50,071 nt of DNA from Thermohalobaculum sp050043005 (GTDB lineage Bacteria > Pseudomonadota > Alphaproteobacteria > Rhodobacterales > Rhodobacteraceae), in the NCBI GenBank assembly GCA_050043005.1, contig JBHJIZ010000095.1, forward strand, positions 1 through 50,071. Reading direction: 5' to 3'. Made by a program: the position numbers and the translations under genes. The notes beneath the pieces were generated by a model. The model searched no databases and was not told the origin of the DNA. It worked only from the letters and a program-made list of their open reading frames with translations. Numbering within the stretch: the first letter of the stretch is position 1; each line of letters opens with the position of its first letter. Of this stretch, positions 1 to 9,300 are shown in pieces.

Positions 1-56
1 AGCATGAGTGCGAGGGCGAGGCCGCCGATGCCGCCGCCTGCGATAAGTACCTTCAT
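1..56 (-). CDS. FAD-dependent monooxygenase, N-terminal fragment (runs off the window)
   Basis: Only the first 18 codons are inside the window. They read MKVLIAGGGIGGLALAL, a beta strand plus the GxGxxG dinucleotide-binding loop that opens FAD-dependent hydroxylases and related oxidoreductases. The ATG is at 54-56, three bases past the stop of the upstream cupin gene, so the two are almost certainly co-transcribed and may act on the same substrate. The substrate cannot be told from this fragment. Confidence 0.75.
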   Translation of the reverse strand, partial: MKVLIAGGGIGGLALALM

Positions 57-59
57 CGC

Positions 60-515
60 TTAATCTGCATCCGGCGGCGGCAGGAAATCGACCTCGTGCT
101 TGGCCGAGACCGCAACGATTTCGGCCGGATCGGCATCCGCCATGGTGTGAAGCTGCCAGAACAACTCGTAGAGCCGCCGTGCCGGAGAAACCCAGAACAG
201 GCACTTCGCGGCGTAATCCTGCTTTGAGAAGATCCCGTGCGGGATGCCGCGCGGCAGCCGCACGAGGTCGCCTGGACGGGCGACTTTCTCTTCACCGTCG
301 AGCAGCAGGTCCAGCACGCCTTCGAACATGTAGATGAATTCATCTTGCTCTGGGTGGATGTGCGGCGGGACAAAGGTGCCCGGCGGCAGCGTCGCGTGCC
401 ACGAGAAGCTGCTTTCCGTCAGGTGCTTTGGCACGTAGGTCTGGCCGAGGATGTTCCACGAAATGTCGTCGAACCCGTCGCCCGCCCGGGTGATGCCTGC
501 CGTCATCGGGTCCAT
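60..515 (-). CDS. Cupin-domain protein
   Basis: A 151-residue single-domain cupin. The conserved metal-binding motif 1 is visible as PPHIHPEQDEFIYMFEG, with two His and a Glu as likely metal ligands, followed by the GD-x-V-x-LPRGIPHG strand of motif 2 with the second-shell His. I chose the ATG at 515 because GGAG stands seven bases upstream; the open frame continues to 575 without a comparable ribosome site. It ends three bases before an FAD monooxygenase gene, which suggests a small oxidative catabolic operon. Cupins of this kind can be dioxygenases, isomerases or non-enzymatic binding proteins, and nothing here decides between these. Confidence 0.8.
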   Translation of the reverse strand: MDPMTAGITRAGDGFDDISWNILGQTYVPKHLTESSFSWHATLPPGTFVPPHIHPEQDEFIYMFEGVLDLLLDGEEKVARPGDLVRLPRGIPHGIFSKQDYAAKCLFWVSPARRLYELFWQLHTMADADPAEIVAVSAKHEVDFLPPPDAD

Positions 516-589
516 ACGCCTGCTCCGCCAGCTTCGCTTGCCAAACGCGTAGCATCGCGATCCGTCCGGCGACAACCGTGCAAGACGGT

Positions 590-940
590 CTACGAGGTTC
601 TTTGCAGTTCGAGCGCTGTTTTGCGGGGGCAGATCCCGGTCTCGATCAGACTATCAAGCTGGCAAAGCTCGAAGACCTCGCGCACAGGGCCGGACATGCC
701 TGTCACGATCAGACGCGCGCCAAGGATCGAGAGCTTGCGCTGCACGAGTGCAAGAATGCGCAACGCGCCACTGCACGCCCAGGTGAGGTTGGTGACATCG
801 ACAATGAGGCTTTCATCGGCGACACGGTCGGCGAAGTCGAAGACAGTCTCGCGAAAGCTCTGGGTATCGGCGGCCCTGAAGTCACCGCTGAGGAAGATTA
901 CTGGCACGCCGCGCACAAGTTCTTCATGAATACGGAGCAC
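590..940 (-). CDS. STAS-domain protein (anti-sigma factor antagonist type)
   Basis: A 116-residue stand-alone STAS domain, the fold of SpoIIAA/RsbV, which in partner-switching systems binds a RsbW-like kinase to free its target. The core strand-loop reads LIVDVTNLTWACSGALRIL. In classic members the loop is D-S-(S/T)-G with the second Ser/Thr phosphorylated; here it reads C-S-G-A, so only Ser58 is available and it is offset by one. The only in-frame start after the upstream stop is GTG at 940, with GAGGG upstream. The kinase-like gene at 1048-1437 is the obvious partner, 107 bp upstream on the same strand. Confidence 0.8.
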   Translation of the reverse strand: MLRIHEELVRGVPVIFLSGDFRAADTQSFRETVFDFADRVADESLIVDVTNLTWACSGALRILALVQRKLSILGARLIVTGMSGPVREVFELCQLDSLIETGICPRKTALELQRTS

Positions 941-1047
941 TTCAATACCCTCTATGCTGCTTCACTCACACCAGGACGCGTCAACCGAACGCTTCCATTC
1001 TACCCTAGATTGAACTCAACTGGCCGTGTTTTGCAAATGGATTGTGG

Positions 1048-1437
1048 TCATTCTGCGATATCAAGCGCGATCGTGATCTTATTTTGTCCATTTTTGCGAG
1101 AATAATCTACGGATCTCGAAAGTCCTTTGATCAGGCTGATTCCGTGTCCACCGATTTCAGGTTTCTTGTCTTGGCTGTGTTCGAACGGGTTGAACGGCAA
1201 CCCCGGGTCCATGATGGACAGAACGACCACGTCGTCACCGCAATCCAGTTCGAGGGCGAAGGAATCAGCGGCGCCAAGCGTACCATCGTGGCGAATCATG
1301 TTTGAACAAAGCTCATCCAGAATGATCGAAAGGCGGTGGGACACGGCCTCGGGCAGGCCGAATTCAGCGCCGGATTGCGCCAAAAACGCGAAGGCCTGGT
1401 CAAGACCGGCCTTGGAAACCGGGAAGTCAGATGTCAT
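1048..1437 (-). CDS. ATP-binding anti-sigma-factor-type serine kinase (RsbW/SpoIIAB-like)
   Basis: A 129-residue GHKL ATPase of the HATPase_c_2 type. The N box is DELCSNMIRH (41-50), the G1 box DPGLPFNP (77-84) and the G2 box GGHGISLIK (96-104). There is no dimerisation or sensor domain, as in RsbW, SpoIIAB and BtrW. Such kinases phosphorylate a STAS antagonist and sequester a sigma factor or another target. The STAS gene follows downstream. No PP2C phosphatase and no sigma factor lie in the window, so the target is unknown. It is divergent from the FecR/OmpA pair, 105 bp away. Confidence 0.85.
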   Translation of the reverse strand: MTSDFPVSKAGLDQAFAFLAQSGAEFGLPEAVSHRLSIILDELCSNMIRHDGTLGAADSFALELDCGDDVVVLSIMDPGLPFNPFEHSQDKKPEIGGHGISLIKGLSRSVDYSRKNGQNKITIALDIAE

Positions 1438-1542
1438 CCGTGCAACTCAGGCGCGCGATCTGATCAAAATGCTGAACCGGCGGTAAAATCATAGTGAGCG
1501 AGTCTCGAGTCTGAGCTAAACTTTGTCAATCGGAGGTCTGTC

Positions 1543-1989
1543 ATGAACATCATTCTCAGGTTCGTCCTTGTCCCGCTTTTGTTGGGCTGGGCGATGTCTG
1601 CTCAAGCCGCGGATCGTATCGGTTTGGTGAAAGTTGCGTCCGGCGATGTGAAGATCGTCCGCGATGGTGTCGAAATCGCGGCTGAAAAAGGGGCGGAACT
1701 GTTCGAGGACGATGTCATCAAGACCGGAGAGAACAGCGCAGTCGGCATGACCTTCTCTGACAACTCACGCGTGAGTCTGGGTCCCGACACGTCGCTGGGT
1801 CTTGAGAAATACGCCCATGCGAAACCCGGCAAGCAGGACGAATTCGATCTGCGGCTGACGCAAGGCAGTCTGACGGCAACCTCGGGCGACATCGCGAAAA
1901 GCCGTCCGTTGGCGATGCGCGTGCTGATGCCGACAACCGTTCTTGGCGTCAAAGGAACTCAGTTCGCTGTGCGGGTCGGCGGAGCTTGA
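1543..1989 (+). CDS. Secreted FecR-domain protein, short form
   Basis: A 148-residue protein with a Sec signal peptide (cleavage expected after AMSAQA, about residue 22) and a FecR domain (GDVKIVRDG, DDVIKTGENSAVGMTF, DNSRVSLGPDT, PTTVLGVKGTQFAV). It stops immediately after the GVKGTQF strand, so the last strands usual in FecR domains are missing. It has no transmembrane anchor or lipobox and should be periplasmic. The start ATG follows CGGAGGTCTGTC. A TAAAAT at 1484-1489 could be the -10 of its promoter. Its stop overlaps the start of the next gene (TGATG), so translation is probably coupled to the OmpA lipoprotein. It is not a classic FecR iron-signalling protein, since no sigma factor or TonB receptor is adjacent. 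Confidence 0.8.
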   Translation: MNIILRFVLVPLLLGWAMSAQAADRIGLVKVASGDVKIVRDGVEIAAEKGAELFEDDVIKTGENSAVGMTFSDNSRVSLGPDTSLGLEKYAHAKPGKQDEFDLRLTQGSLTATSGDIAKSRPLAMRVLMPTTVLGVKGTQFAVRVGGA

Positions 1990-3041
1990 TGAACCTCAGA
2001 CTCTCGACCGCGGTGCTGGCGGCACTGGGCCTGTCCGCCTGTGCCGAACAGAGTACCAACGTTCCTGACTGGGCTGACGGTTCGGCGTGGGATGCCAGCC
2101 GGATCGCGGCATTGCCGGTCAACGAGGATCCCTATTTGGCGGCGTTGCAGGTCGGATATCTTCGGTTCGCGAAGGCCGAGATCGAGACGCATTTCGACTG
2201 GGTCGACGGCGCGCGGTTCCTGAAGCGGGCTGAGGCCGCAGCAGCAGGAACAGCGGTTGCTCCGCTTCGGCTTGCCGAGCGCGGCATCGAGCGTCCGGAC
2301 GATGACCCCATGGTCATCGCAGCCGAGACGCTGCGCGCCTACATATCAGCGCCGGGCCCAATGCTGCGCGCCGGTCAACAGATCGGAGAGGCTCAGGTTC
2401 ACTACGACTGCTGGGTCGAGCAGCTCGAGGAAGGCCATCAGACCACACAGATCGCGGCCTGCCGCGAGGATTTTGAATCCGCCCTGCAACTGGTCGTGGA
2501 TCTGGCAGATTTGCCGGACAACATGGCCGTGGTGCTCCCCAAGGACGGTGAGACCGGCGGGATCGAACTGACGCATCAGGGTGGAAACTCGCTTACGCTG
2601 GATCAGGCCTTCGCCGCAGCAGGCGTCGGCGATGATGTCGGCGACCTACCGGTAGACGAAGGCGAGATCCGAGATGCGTTTGCGCCGGCGCTGGGTGCCG
2701 CCCCGCCGCCGCCGGAAATCTTCGAGATCTATTTCGACTTCGACAACACGCAGATCTCTGACGAAGCTCATGAGCAGATCATGGCGGTCGCCCGAGCAGC
2801 CGCGGGCCGGGATGCCGGAGAGGTTCTGATCGCCGGGCATGCCGCCGCCGTTGGCGACACAGCGTCGAACCGGGCCATCGCACGCTCGCGGGCGGCCGGT
2901 GTTGCGAGGGCCGTGGATCGCGAGCTTCCGGGCGGGCATGCCGTCGAGATCTCGTTCCGGGGGTTCGGCGAGGCCAAACTCAAGATCCCGACGGTCCTGA
3001 AGGAAGAGAAGAACCGGCGTGTCGTGATCCTCGTGCGCTAG
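1989..3041 (+). CDS. OmpA-family lipoprotein
   Basis: A 350-residue protein. The N-terminus is a lipoprotein signal peptide with lipobox LSAC and Cys18 as the lipidation site. The middle (about 20-230) is Ala/Asp-rich with no motif I recognise. The C-terminus (about 240-350) is an OmpA/MotB peptidoglycan-binding domain: IYFDFDNTQISDEA, then a GHAAAVGDTASNRAIARSRA stretch and a final FGEAKLKIPT...NRRVVI. The ATG at 1989 was preferred over TTG at 1986 because it forms the usual TGATG overlap with the FecR gene. It should tether the outer membrane to the cell wall. FecR, OmpA and a STAS/kinase pair side by side suggest one envelope-related unit, which is inference. Confidence 0.85.
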   Translation: MNLRLSTAVLAALGLSACAEQSTNVPDWADGSAWDASRIAALPVNEDPYLAALQVGYLRFAKAEIETHFDWVDGARFLKRAEAAAAGTAVAPLRLAERGIERPDDDPMVIAAETLRAYISAPGPMLRAGQQIGEAQVHYDCWVEQLEEGHQTTQIAACREDFESALQLVVDLADLPDNMAVVLPKDGETGGIELTHQGGNSLTLDQAFAAAGVGDDVGDLPVDEGEIRDAFAPALGAAPPPPEIFEIYFDFDNTQISDEAHEQIMAVARAAAGRDAGEVLIAGHAAAVGDTASNRAIARSRAAGVARAVDRELPGGHAVEISFRGFGEAKLKIPTVLKEEKNRRVVILVR

Positions 3042-3051
3042 CTGCGCAAAC

Positions 3052-4260
3052 TCACTTCAAAAGCGCTTTCATGTCGGTAGCAGGATCTTCGATAACCGTG
3101 CGCGCGGGCGACTTTCCGCCTTCGATCAGTCGCTTCCCGATCATGTAGTTCCGGGCGTCATTCATGGCATCGACAGCGAGCAGCTCCTCACCTTTGTAAT
3201 ACCAGTGCGAGGTGGTCCCCGGTTTGTCGCCGGGACGAACGGCAACCCGGTCGTATCCGGTGTTCAATCCGGCAATCTGCAATTTCACGTCGTACTGATC
3301 CGACCAGAACCACGGTTTCGGGATATAGGCCTGATCGGCGCCCAACATGTTGGCCGCCACCGCTTCAGCCTGGTCGATGGCGTTCTGCACGCTTTCCAAC
3401 CTGATGCGTTGTCCTCGATAGGGGAGCGAGGCGCAATCTCCCGCCGCCCAGATTGACGGGTCTGACGTTCGGCCGCGATCATCGGTGCGAATACCGTTAT
3501 CGATCGTCAGTCCCGCAGCCTCGGCGAGCGATGACCCTGGCGCGATGCCAACCCCGGCGATTGCAGAGTCGATCGCCAAGTCGGTGCCGTCGTTCAGCTT
3601 TGCACCGGTGACGTGACTGTCGCCAAGCAGCCGTTCGAGCCCAACGCCCTCGCGCAGATCGACCCCATGGCTGGCATGCAATAACCGAAAGTAGTCCGAG
3701 GTTTGCGGGGCCGCGACGCGCTGAAGAATGCGCTCCGCCATCTCGACCAACGTGACCTTCAAGCCCAGTTTGGATGCAACAGCAGCCGCTTCCAAGCCGA
3801 TGTAGCCGCCTCCGATTACAAGAACATGGCGGCCAGCCTGAAACGACGGCGACATTTCATCTACATCCGTCAGGGTGCGGACCTCGAAGACGCCGTCGAG
3901 ATCACCGCCAATTGCCGCGGGCAGGCGTCGCGGAACCGAACCGGTGCAGAGCGCGAGATGGTCGTACGAAATCTTCGCGCCGCCCATATGAACGGTCTTC
4001 GCCGCAGGGTCGATCCGATCAACGCGCGCACTAAGGCGCAGATCGATGTTCTGGTCGGCATAGAACGCTTCAGGCTTCAGGAACAAGCGCTCGGCAGTCA
4101 TGTCGCCCATGAGATACGCCTTGGACAACGGCGGACGCTGATAGGGCGGAACCGGCTCTTCAGAGATCAGCGTCAACGCGCCATCATACCCAAGACTGCG
4201 CAGCTTCGCGACCAGAGACGCCCCCGCCTGTCCGCCGCCGACCACGACAATTCCGCCCAT
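3052..4260 (-). CDS. NAD(P)/FAD ferredoxin (rubredoxin/putidaredoxin-type) reductase
   Basis: A 402-residue flavoprotein of the oxygenase-coupled reductase family. It starts with VVVGGGQAGASLVAKLR (FAD-binding GxGxxG), has a second Rossmann motif VIGGGYIGLEAA near residue 150 for NAD(P)H, and a WAAGDCASLPY FAD motif around residue 270. It ends with the reductase C-terminal domain found in putidaredoxin and rhodocoxin reductases. It would pass electrons from NAD(P)H to a small 2Fe-2S ferredoxin that feeds a P450 or Rieske oxygenase. No ferredoxin is encoded beside it. An ATG with upstream GGAG (GGAGAACGCGCG) supports the start. Confidence 0.85.
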   Translation of the reverse strand: MGGIVVVGGGQAGASLVAKLRSLGYDGALTLISEEPVPPYQRPPLSKAYLMGDMTAERLFLKPEAFYADQNIDLRLSARVDRIDPAAKTVHMGGAKISYDHLALCTGSVPRRLPAAIGGDLDGVFEVRTLTDVDEMSPSFQAGRHVLVIGGGYIGLEAAAVASKLGLKVTLVEMAERILQRVAAPQTSDYFRLLHASHGVDLREGVGLERLLGDSHVTGAKLNDGTDLAIDSAIAGVGIAPGSSLAEAAGLTIDNGIRTDDRGRTSDPSIWAAGDCASLPYRGQRIRLESVQNAIDQAEAVAANMLGADQAYIPKPWFWSDQYDVKLQIAGLNTGYDRVAVRPGDKPGTTSHWYYKGEELLAVDAMNDARNYMIGKRLIEGGKSPARTVIEDPATDMKALLK

Positions 4261-4376
4261 CGCGCGTTCTCCGCTTTATCCCGTCACTCAGTTCGGTATC
4301 TAGAACGCGCGTGATCCGTCAGGCAATCCCGGGCTGCTTGCCCTGTTGCGGCGCGGAATGGAGCGGGAGCGGCCTG

Positions 4377-5555
4377 ATGCGGGCAGTCGTTGTCGGAGGA
4401 GGGATCGGTGGCCTGACGGTTGCTCTATGCCTGATCCAGATCGGCTGGGAGGTCACCGTGCTGGAGCAAGCGCCGGAACTGACCGAGGTTGGCGCCGGGA
4501 TCCAGATCAGCCCGAACGGTACGAAGATCCTGGACCGGCTTGGCGTGATCGACCGGTTGGGCGGGCTGGTCTATGAACCCGAAACTGTCGAGATGCGGTT
4601 GGGGATCTCGGGCACGCAGATCTTTTCCATCCCGATGCGCCGGATCGCGCGGCAACGATGGGGCGCGGCGTATTACCAGGTGCATCGGGCCGATCTTGTC
4701 GGCGCGCTCTACAACCTGCTGCAACAGCGCGCACCGGGAAGCGTGCAGACGGCATCTCGGGTACTCGGCTACCGCCAATGCCCTGGCGGCATTCGTGCCG
4801 TCATCGAAGATGGTGAAACCGAGCCCTTCGATCTGCTCATCGGCGCTGATGGCATACACTCGGCAATCCGCACGCAGATGCTGGGCCCGGAGACTCCGGT
4901 GTTCACGGGCAACACGGCCTGGCGTGCCGTTGTTCCGGTCGAGGTCTTGGGCGAAGACCGGCCTCCACAAGCGGGGTGCGTCTGGGTCGGAAAGGGCCAG
5001 CACGCGGTCACCACCTATCTGCGGGGCGGGACGCTGGTGAACTTCGTCGGGATCGTTCATCAGCCGGGTTGGCGCGAGGAAGGCTGGGACATTGCAGGCG
5101 AAACAGCCGCAGCCGCGCGTGACTTCGCACGCTGGCATCCCGTGATCGAGGCCATCCTGGCGAAGGCCGAGAGCATGCATCGCTGGTCGCTGTTCACGCG
5201 CCCGCCGCTGCCACGCTGGTCCGATGGACGCGCAATCCTGCTGGGGGACGCATGTCATCCTATGTTGCCCTCGATGGCGCAGGGTGCGGTGCAGGCGATC
5301 GAAGATGCGTGCGCCCTGGCATTTCGACTGCAGCACAGCGCGGATGTGGTTCAGGTTTGTGAAGATCATTATGCCGACCGGATCGACCGTGTGACGGCGA
5401 TTCAGAAGCGCTCCGCCCGAAATTCCGACATCTTCCACCTGAGTGATCCGTTGCTTCGCCTGGGCGCTTATGGCGCCCTGTGGTTGGGTGACCGCCTGAT
5501 GCCGCGCCTGATCTGGCGGATGCAGGATTCCATCTACGGACACGAAATCCGATGA
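4377..5555 (+). CDS. FAD-dependent aromatic-ring monooxygenase (salicylate/3-hydroxybenzoate hydroxylase type)
   Basis: A 392-residue flavin monooxygenase. The FAD motif VVVGGGIGGLTVAL opens the protein, the DG motif reads LLIGADGIHSAIR, and the GD motif reads AILLGDACHPMLPSMAQGA. The stretch VGAGIQISPNGTKIL is typical of salicylate-1- and 3-hydroxybenzoate-6-hydroxylases. I chose ATG 4377, preceded by GGGAG at seven bases, rather than the frame's first start at 4311. The next gene starts inside its stop codon (ATGA). It would hydroxylate a phenolic acid using NAD(P)H and oxygen in the cytoplasm; the exact substrate is not visible. It is closely similar in type to the fragment at 1-56. Confidence 0.85.
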   Translation: MRAVVVGGGIGGLTVALCLIQIGWEVTVLEQAPELTEVGAGIQISPNGTKILDRLGVIDRLGGLVYEPETVEMRLGISGTQIFSIPMRRIARQRWGAAYYQVHRADLVGALYNLLQQRAPGSVQTASRVLGYRQCPGGIRAVIEDGETEPFDLLIGADGIHSAIRTQMLGPETPVFTGNTAWRAVVPVEVLGEDRPPQAGCVWVGKGQHAVTTYLRGGTLVNFVGIVHQPGWREEGWDIAGETAAAARDFARWHPVIEAILAKAESMHRWSLFTRPPLPRWSDGRAILLGDACHPMLPSMAQGAVQAIEDACALAFRLQHSADVVQVCEDHYADRIDRVTAIQKRSARNSDIFHLSDPLLRLGAYGALWLGDRLMPRLIWRMQDSIYGHEIR

Positions 5556-6247
5556 TGATCAGGGTCTGGGCTGCGCTGGCTGCGATCCTGTGCGTGAGCC
5601 TGATGGTCCTGCGGCCCGAGGATGTGCCGCGTCCGTGGCAACCCTGGTCTCCGCTGGTGCTGAGCGATGAACCGAACCCTGTTATGCGCTGGAAGCTTCG
5701 AACGATCAGCTTTCGCGATGACACTTGCCGGGCCGTTCTGGCGCGCAGCGTCGCACGTGCCGCGTTTCGGGAGGATCTGGTCGACTCCGACACCTGCCAC
5801 ATCCGCAACCGGGTGGAACTGAGCGGCCTGGACCTGACGCGGCTTGCACCCGTCGAGACACGTTGCGAGATCGCGGTCCGTTTGTATTTGTGGGAGCGCA
5901 ACGATCTGCAACCGGCAGCGCGGGATCTTCTGCGGAGCGGCCTCAGCCAGATACACCATTTCTCGAGCTATTCCTGCCGCGCGATGCGCACCGGTCGTGG
6001 AGACAGCACACGGATGAGCGAACATGCGACGGCGAACGCGATCGACATCTCGGGCTTCACGCTGGATGACGGCAGGCGGATCGATCTGGTCAGCGGGTGG
6101 GATGGCGATGGCCCAGAGGCGCGTTTTCTCCGCGCTGCACGCGATGGGCTATGCCGGTGGATCAACATAGTCCTGAGCCCGGATTACAACGCACTCCACC
6201 GCGATCACTTCCACGCCGATATGGGCCGGTTCCTGACCTGCCGCTAG
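5552..6247 (+). CDS. Extensin-like C-terminal domain protein (putative peptidase M15-like)
   Basis: A 231-residue protein with an N-terminal hydrophobic segment (about residues 4-20), probably a signal anchor. The conserved extensin-like region includes FSSYSCRAMR, then RMSEHATANAIDISGF and HRDHFHADMG, whose His/Asp/His pattern resembles the zinc site of D-Ala-D-Ala carboxypeptidases of the M15/VanY fold. Cell-wall hydrolase activity is therefore plausible but unproven; the family is mostly annotated as uncharacterised. It overlaps the monooxygenase by four bases (ATGA) and is likely co-translated with it, although no shared function is apparent. Confidence 0.8.
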   Translation: MMIRVWAALAAILCVSLMVLRPEDVPRPWQPWSPLVLSDEPNPVMRWKLRTISFRDDTCRAVLARSVARAAFREDLVDSDTCHIRNRVELSGLDLTRLAPVETRCEIAVRLYLWERNDLQPAARDLLRSGLSQIHHFSSYSCRAMRTGRGDSTRMSEHATANAIDISGFTLDDGRRIDLVSGWDGDGPEARFLRAARDGLCRWINIVLSPDYNALHRDHFHADMGRFLTCR

Positions 6248-6320
6248 GATTGCCGATGCCCACAGCGCCCATATCTTGTGGATAACACTGATCCGCCCAC
6301 CAGATCGGCCTGTCACAGCA

Positions 6321-6349
6321 TTGACAAGAATCGTAGACGCCCTTCTGAT
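6321..6349 (+). promoter_or_regulatory. Candidate promoter of smc
   Basis: TTGACA at 6321-6326, a 17-base spacer and TCTGAT at 6344-6349 form a sigma-70-like promoter in the gap after the extensin-like gene. Transcription would begin near 6356, just ahead of the GTG at 6382, which agrees with that later start for smc. The -35 is perfect and the -10 matches four of six bases. Confidence 0.45.
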
Positions 6350-6381
6350 TGGCGGCCAAGTGCGGTTATCGGGATTCGCTC

Positions 6382-9300
6382 GTGCAGTTCACGCGGCTCA
6401 GGCTCAACGGCTTCAAGTCCTTTGTCGATCCGACAGATCTGGTGATCTCGTCGGGGCTGACGGGTGTCGTTGGGCCGAACGGCTGCGGGAAGTCCAACCT
6501 GCTGGAAGCGCTGCGCTGGATCATGGGTGAGAACCGGGCCAAGCAGATGCGCGGCGACGGGATGGAGGACGTGATCTTCGCCGGCACCGACTCGCGTCCG
6601 ACCCGGTCGTCGGCCTCGGTCGAGCTTGTGATCGATAACTCTGATCGCCTGGCGCCTGCGGCTTTCAATCAGGATCCTAAACTCGAGATCAGCCGCCGGA
6701 TCACCCGCGATGTCGGGTCGGCCTACAAGATCAACGGCAAGGACGTTCGGGCCCGCGACGTGCAGATGCTGTTCGCCGATGCCTCGACCGGAGCGCACTC
6801 GCCCGCGCTGGTCCGTCAGGGGCAGATCGCCGAGCTTATCAATGCGAAGCCGAAGGCGCGGCGCCGGATTCTCGAAGAAGCGGCAGGCATCTCGGGTCTC
6901 TATCAGCGGCGCCATGAAGCCGAACTCAAGCTGAAGGGAACCGAGACAAATCTTGCCCGGGTCGAGGATGTGCTGGATCAACTGGGTCAGCGCCTGTCCT
7001 CGCTCGAACGCCAGGCAGGTCAAGCCAGGCGGTACCGCAAGATCGCCGAGGAGTTGCGCCGGACCGAAGCTGTGCTGCTGTATCTGCGGTGGCGGATGGC
7101 AGAGACCGAGCGCGCGAAAGCGGATGCGGATCTTACGGCAGCGAGCCGGCAGGCAGCGGAAGCCGAGGGCCGCGTTCTTCATGCGACAAAGGCGCGCGAG
7201 ACTGCCGACGCCGCCCTGCCCCCCCTGCGCGAGGAGGAGACGATCGCATCGGCGGTGGTCCAGCGCATGGCCATCGAACGCGAGCAGATCGACGAACGCG
7301 AGGACCGGGCGCGGCGCGAGATCGAACAGCTTGCAGCCAGGGCGCGCCAGATGGCGCAGGATATCGAGCGCGAGGAGACGCTGCAACGCGATGCCGGTGG
7401 CGCGTTGGAAAAGCTGACCGAGGAACAAGGCGACCTTCGATCCGCGCAGGATGCTCAACAGGACACGCAGGCCGAAGCCGTCGAGGCCGCTCGGCTTGCC
7501 GGTGAGGCCCTGACCGAGCAGGAAACCAGTCTGGACCGGCTGACCGAAGAGGCAGCCCGTCTTGCCGCGCGGGCAGCAGCCGCAGAACGCAGACTGGAAG
7601 AAGCACGCTCGGTGGTTGCGCGGCTGGATCGGGACATCGCCCAGACCGAGGCAGCTCATAACGCCATGGCCGGGCAGATCATAACGGCCGAGACAACTCT
7701 GGAACAGGCGTTCTCGGACGTTGAGCAGACGCGGGCGGCAGCGCAGGCGGCAGAACAGGCGCTGGAGGCTGCCGAGAAGGCACGAAGCGGCGCCCAGGAG
7801 ACGGAGGGTGAGGCACGAGCAGCACTGTCCGACTCCGAGGGTGAGGTCAAAGCCCTCTCCGCGGAGGTCGCGGCGCTGGAGCGTCTGCTCGCCCGCGACG
7901 GAGGAAGCCAGGGCAAGTTGATCGACCAGGTCCACGTCGACCCAGGCTTCGAGGCCGCATTGGGTGCCGCTCTGGGAGAGGATCTGAACGCGTCGGATGT
8001 AACGGATCAGGACGGCTCTGGCTGGACACTGCTCGACCCGTTGCACGAGCCCGCCGCGTTGCCACCCGGAGTTCGGCCGTGCTCGGATATCGCCAAGGGG
8101 CCTTCCTTGCTGGATCGGCGCCTGTCCCAGACGGGCGTGGTGGAGCAAGCAGAAGGCGACGCGATCCAGTCGCTGCTGTTGCCGGGGCAAAGGATCGTCA
8201 GCGCCGAGGGTGACCTCTGGCGCTGGGATGGGCTGCGGGTGCGCGCTGGAGAGGCATCGAGCACCGCGGCACTACGGTTGCAGCAACGCAATCGCCTTGA
8301 GCGTCTGAAGACATCGCTCGATCGTGCGAAGGCCCTGCGCGAAAAGGCCTCGGACGCTCACCAGACGGCACGGTCGAGCCTGGTCGGTGCAAACGAAGCC
8401 GAGGCATCGGCAAGGTCTGCCCGGCGCAATGCAGATCAGGCAGTCGCCGAGGCAGCGCGGCAACACAGCAAGGCCGAAGCGGATATCGGCATGTTGCGGG
8501 CAAAGCTGACGAGCCAGACCGAAGCGCTCGCCGCCCGACAGAACGAGCGCCAGGATGCCGGGGCGGCGTTGTCGGAAGCGCAAGAAGGTTTGTCCGATCT
8601 GGGCGATGTCGACGCCGCGCGCAGAAGCGTCGAGGTTCAACGGGGCGAGGTGGACCTGGCCCGGACGGCAATGTTGTCCGCGCGTGCACAAGCGGACGAA
8701 ATCCGCCGTGCCGGCACAGCGCGCGACCGTCGCCTGACTGAAATCGGACGCGAACTGGAGGTCTGGCGCGACAGGCAGAGCAATGCCCACGACCGGATCG
8801 CCGAGCTTTCACAACGGCTGCAGGAAACGACCGCACGGCAGACCGAGATCGCCACAATCCCGGAAGAGCTTGCCGAGCGGAAAGCCAAGCTGAGCAGCGA
8901 GATCGACGGAGCGGAAGACCGGCGCAAGACATCCGCGGATGCGCTTGCCGCCGGTGAAGCAGCACTGCGCAATGCCGAGGCCCAGGAACGTGACGCCGAG
9001 AAAGCTGCATCCGCGCGGCGGGAGGAACGGGCACGTCAAGAGGCCGTGCTGGAGGGTCTGGCCCAGCGGGTCGCGGAAGCGGACGCCGAAATCCGGAGTG
9101 AATTGGATCTCGAGCCAGGACACTTGCTCGAGACCTTGGGTGCCGAGCCGCAGGATCTGCCGGTCCTGGATGCAGCCGAGGCCGATGCGGCGAAGTTGCG
9201 GCGTCAGCGCGACGCCTTGGGTGCCGTGAACCTGCGCGCCGAGGAAGACGCAAACGAAGTGCGCGAGGAGCGTGACAGCCTCGCCAAGGAAAAGCAGGAT

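Noticed and set aside
4425..5543. 372-codon minus-strand frame
   Set aside because: Fully antisense to the FAD monooxygenase; it is a codon-bias shadow.
6313..8190. 625-codon open frame on the minus strand, antisense to smc
   Set aside because: A shadow of smc: GC-rich codon bias keeps the opposite frame open; the sequence is composition-biased with no motif and no ribosome site.
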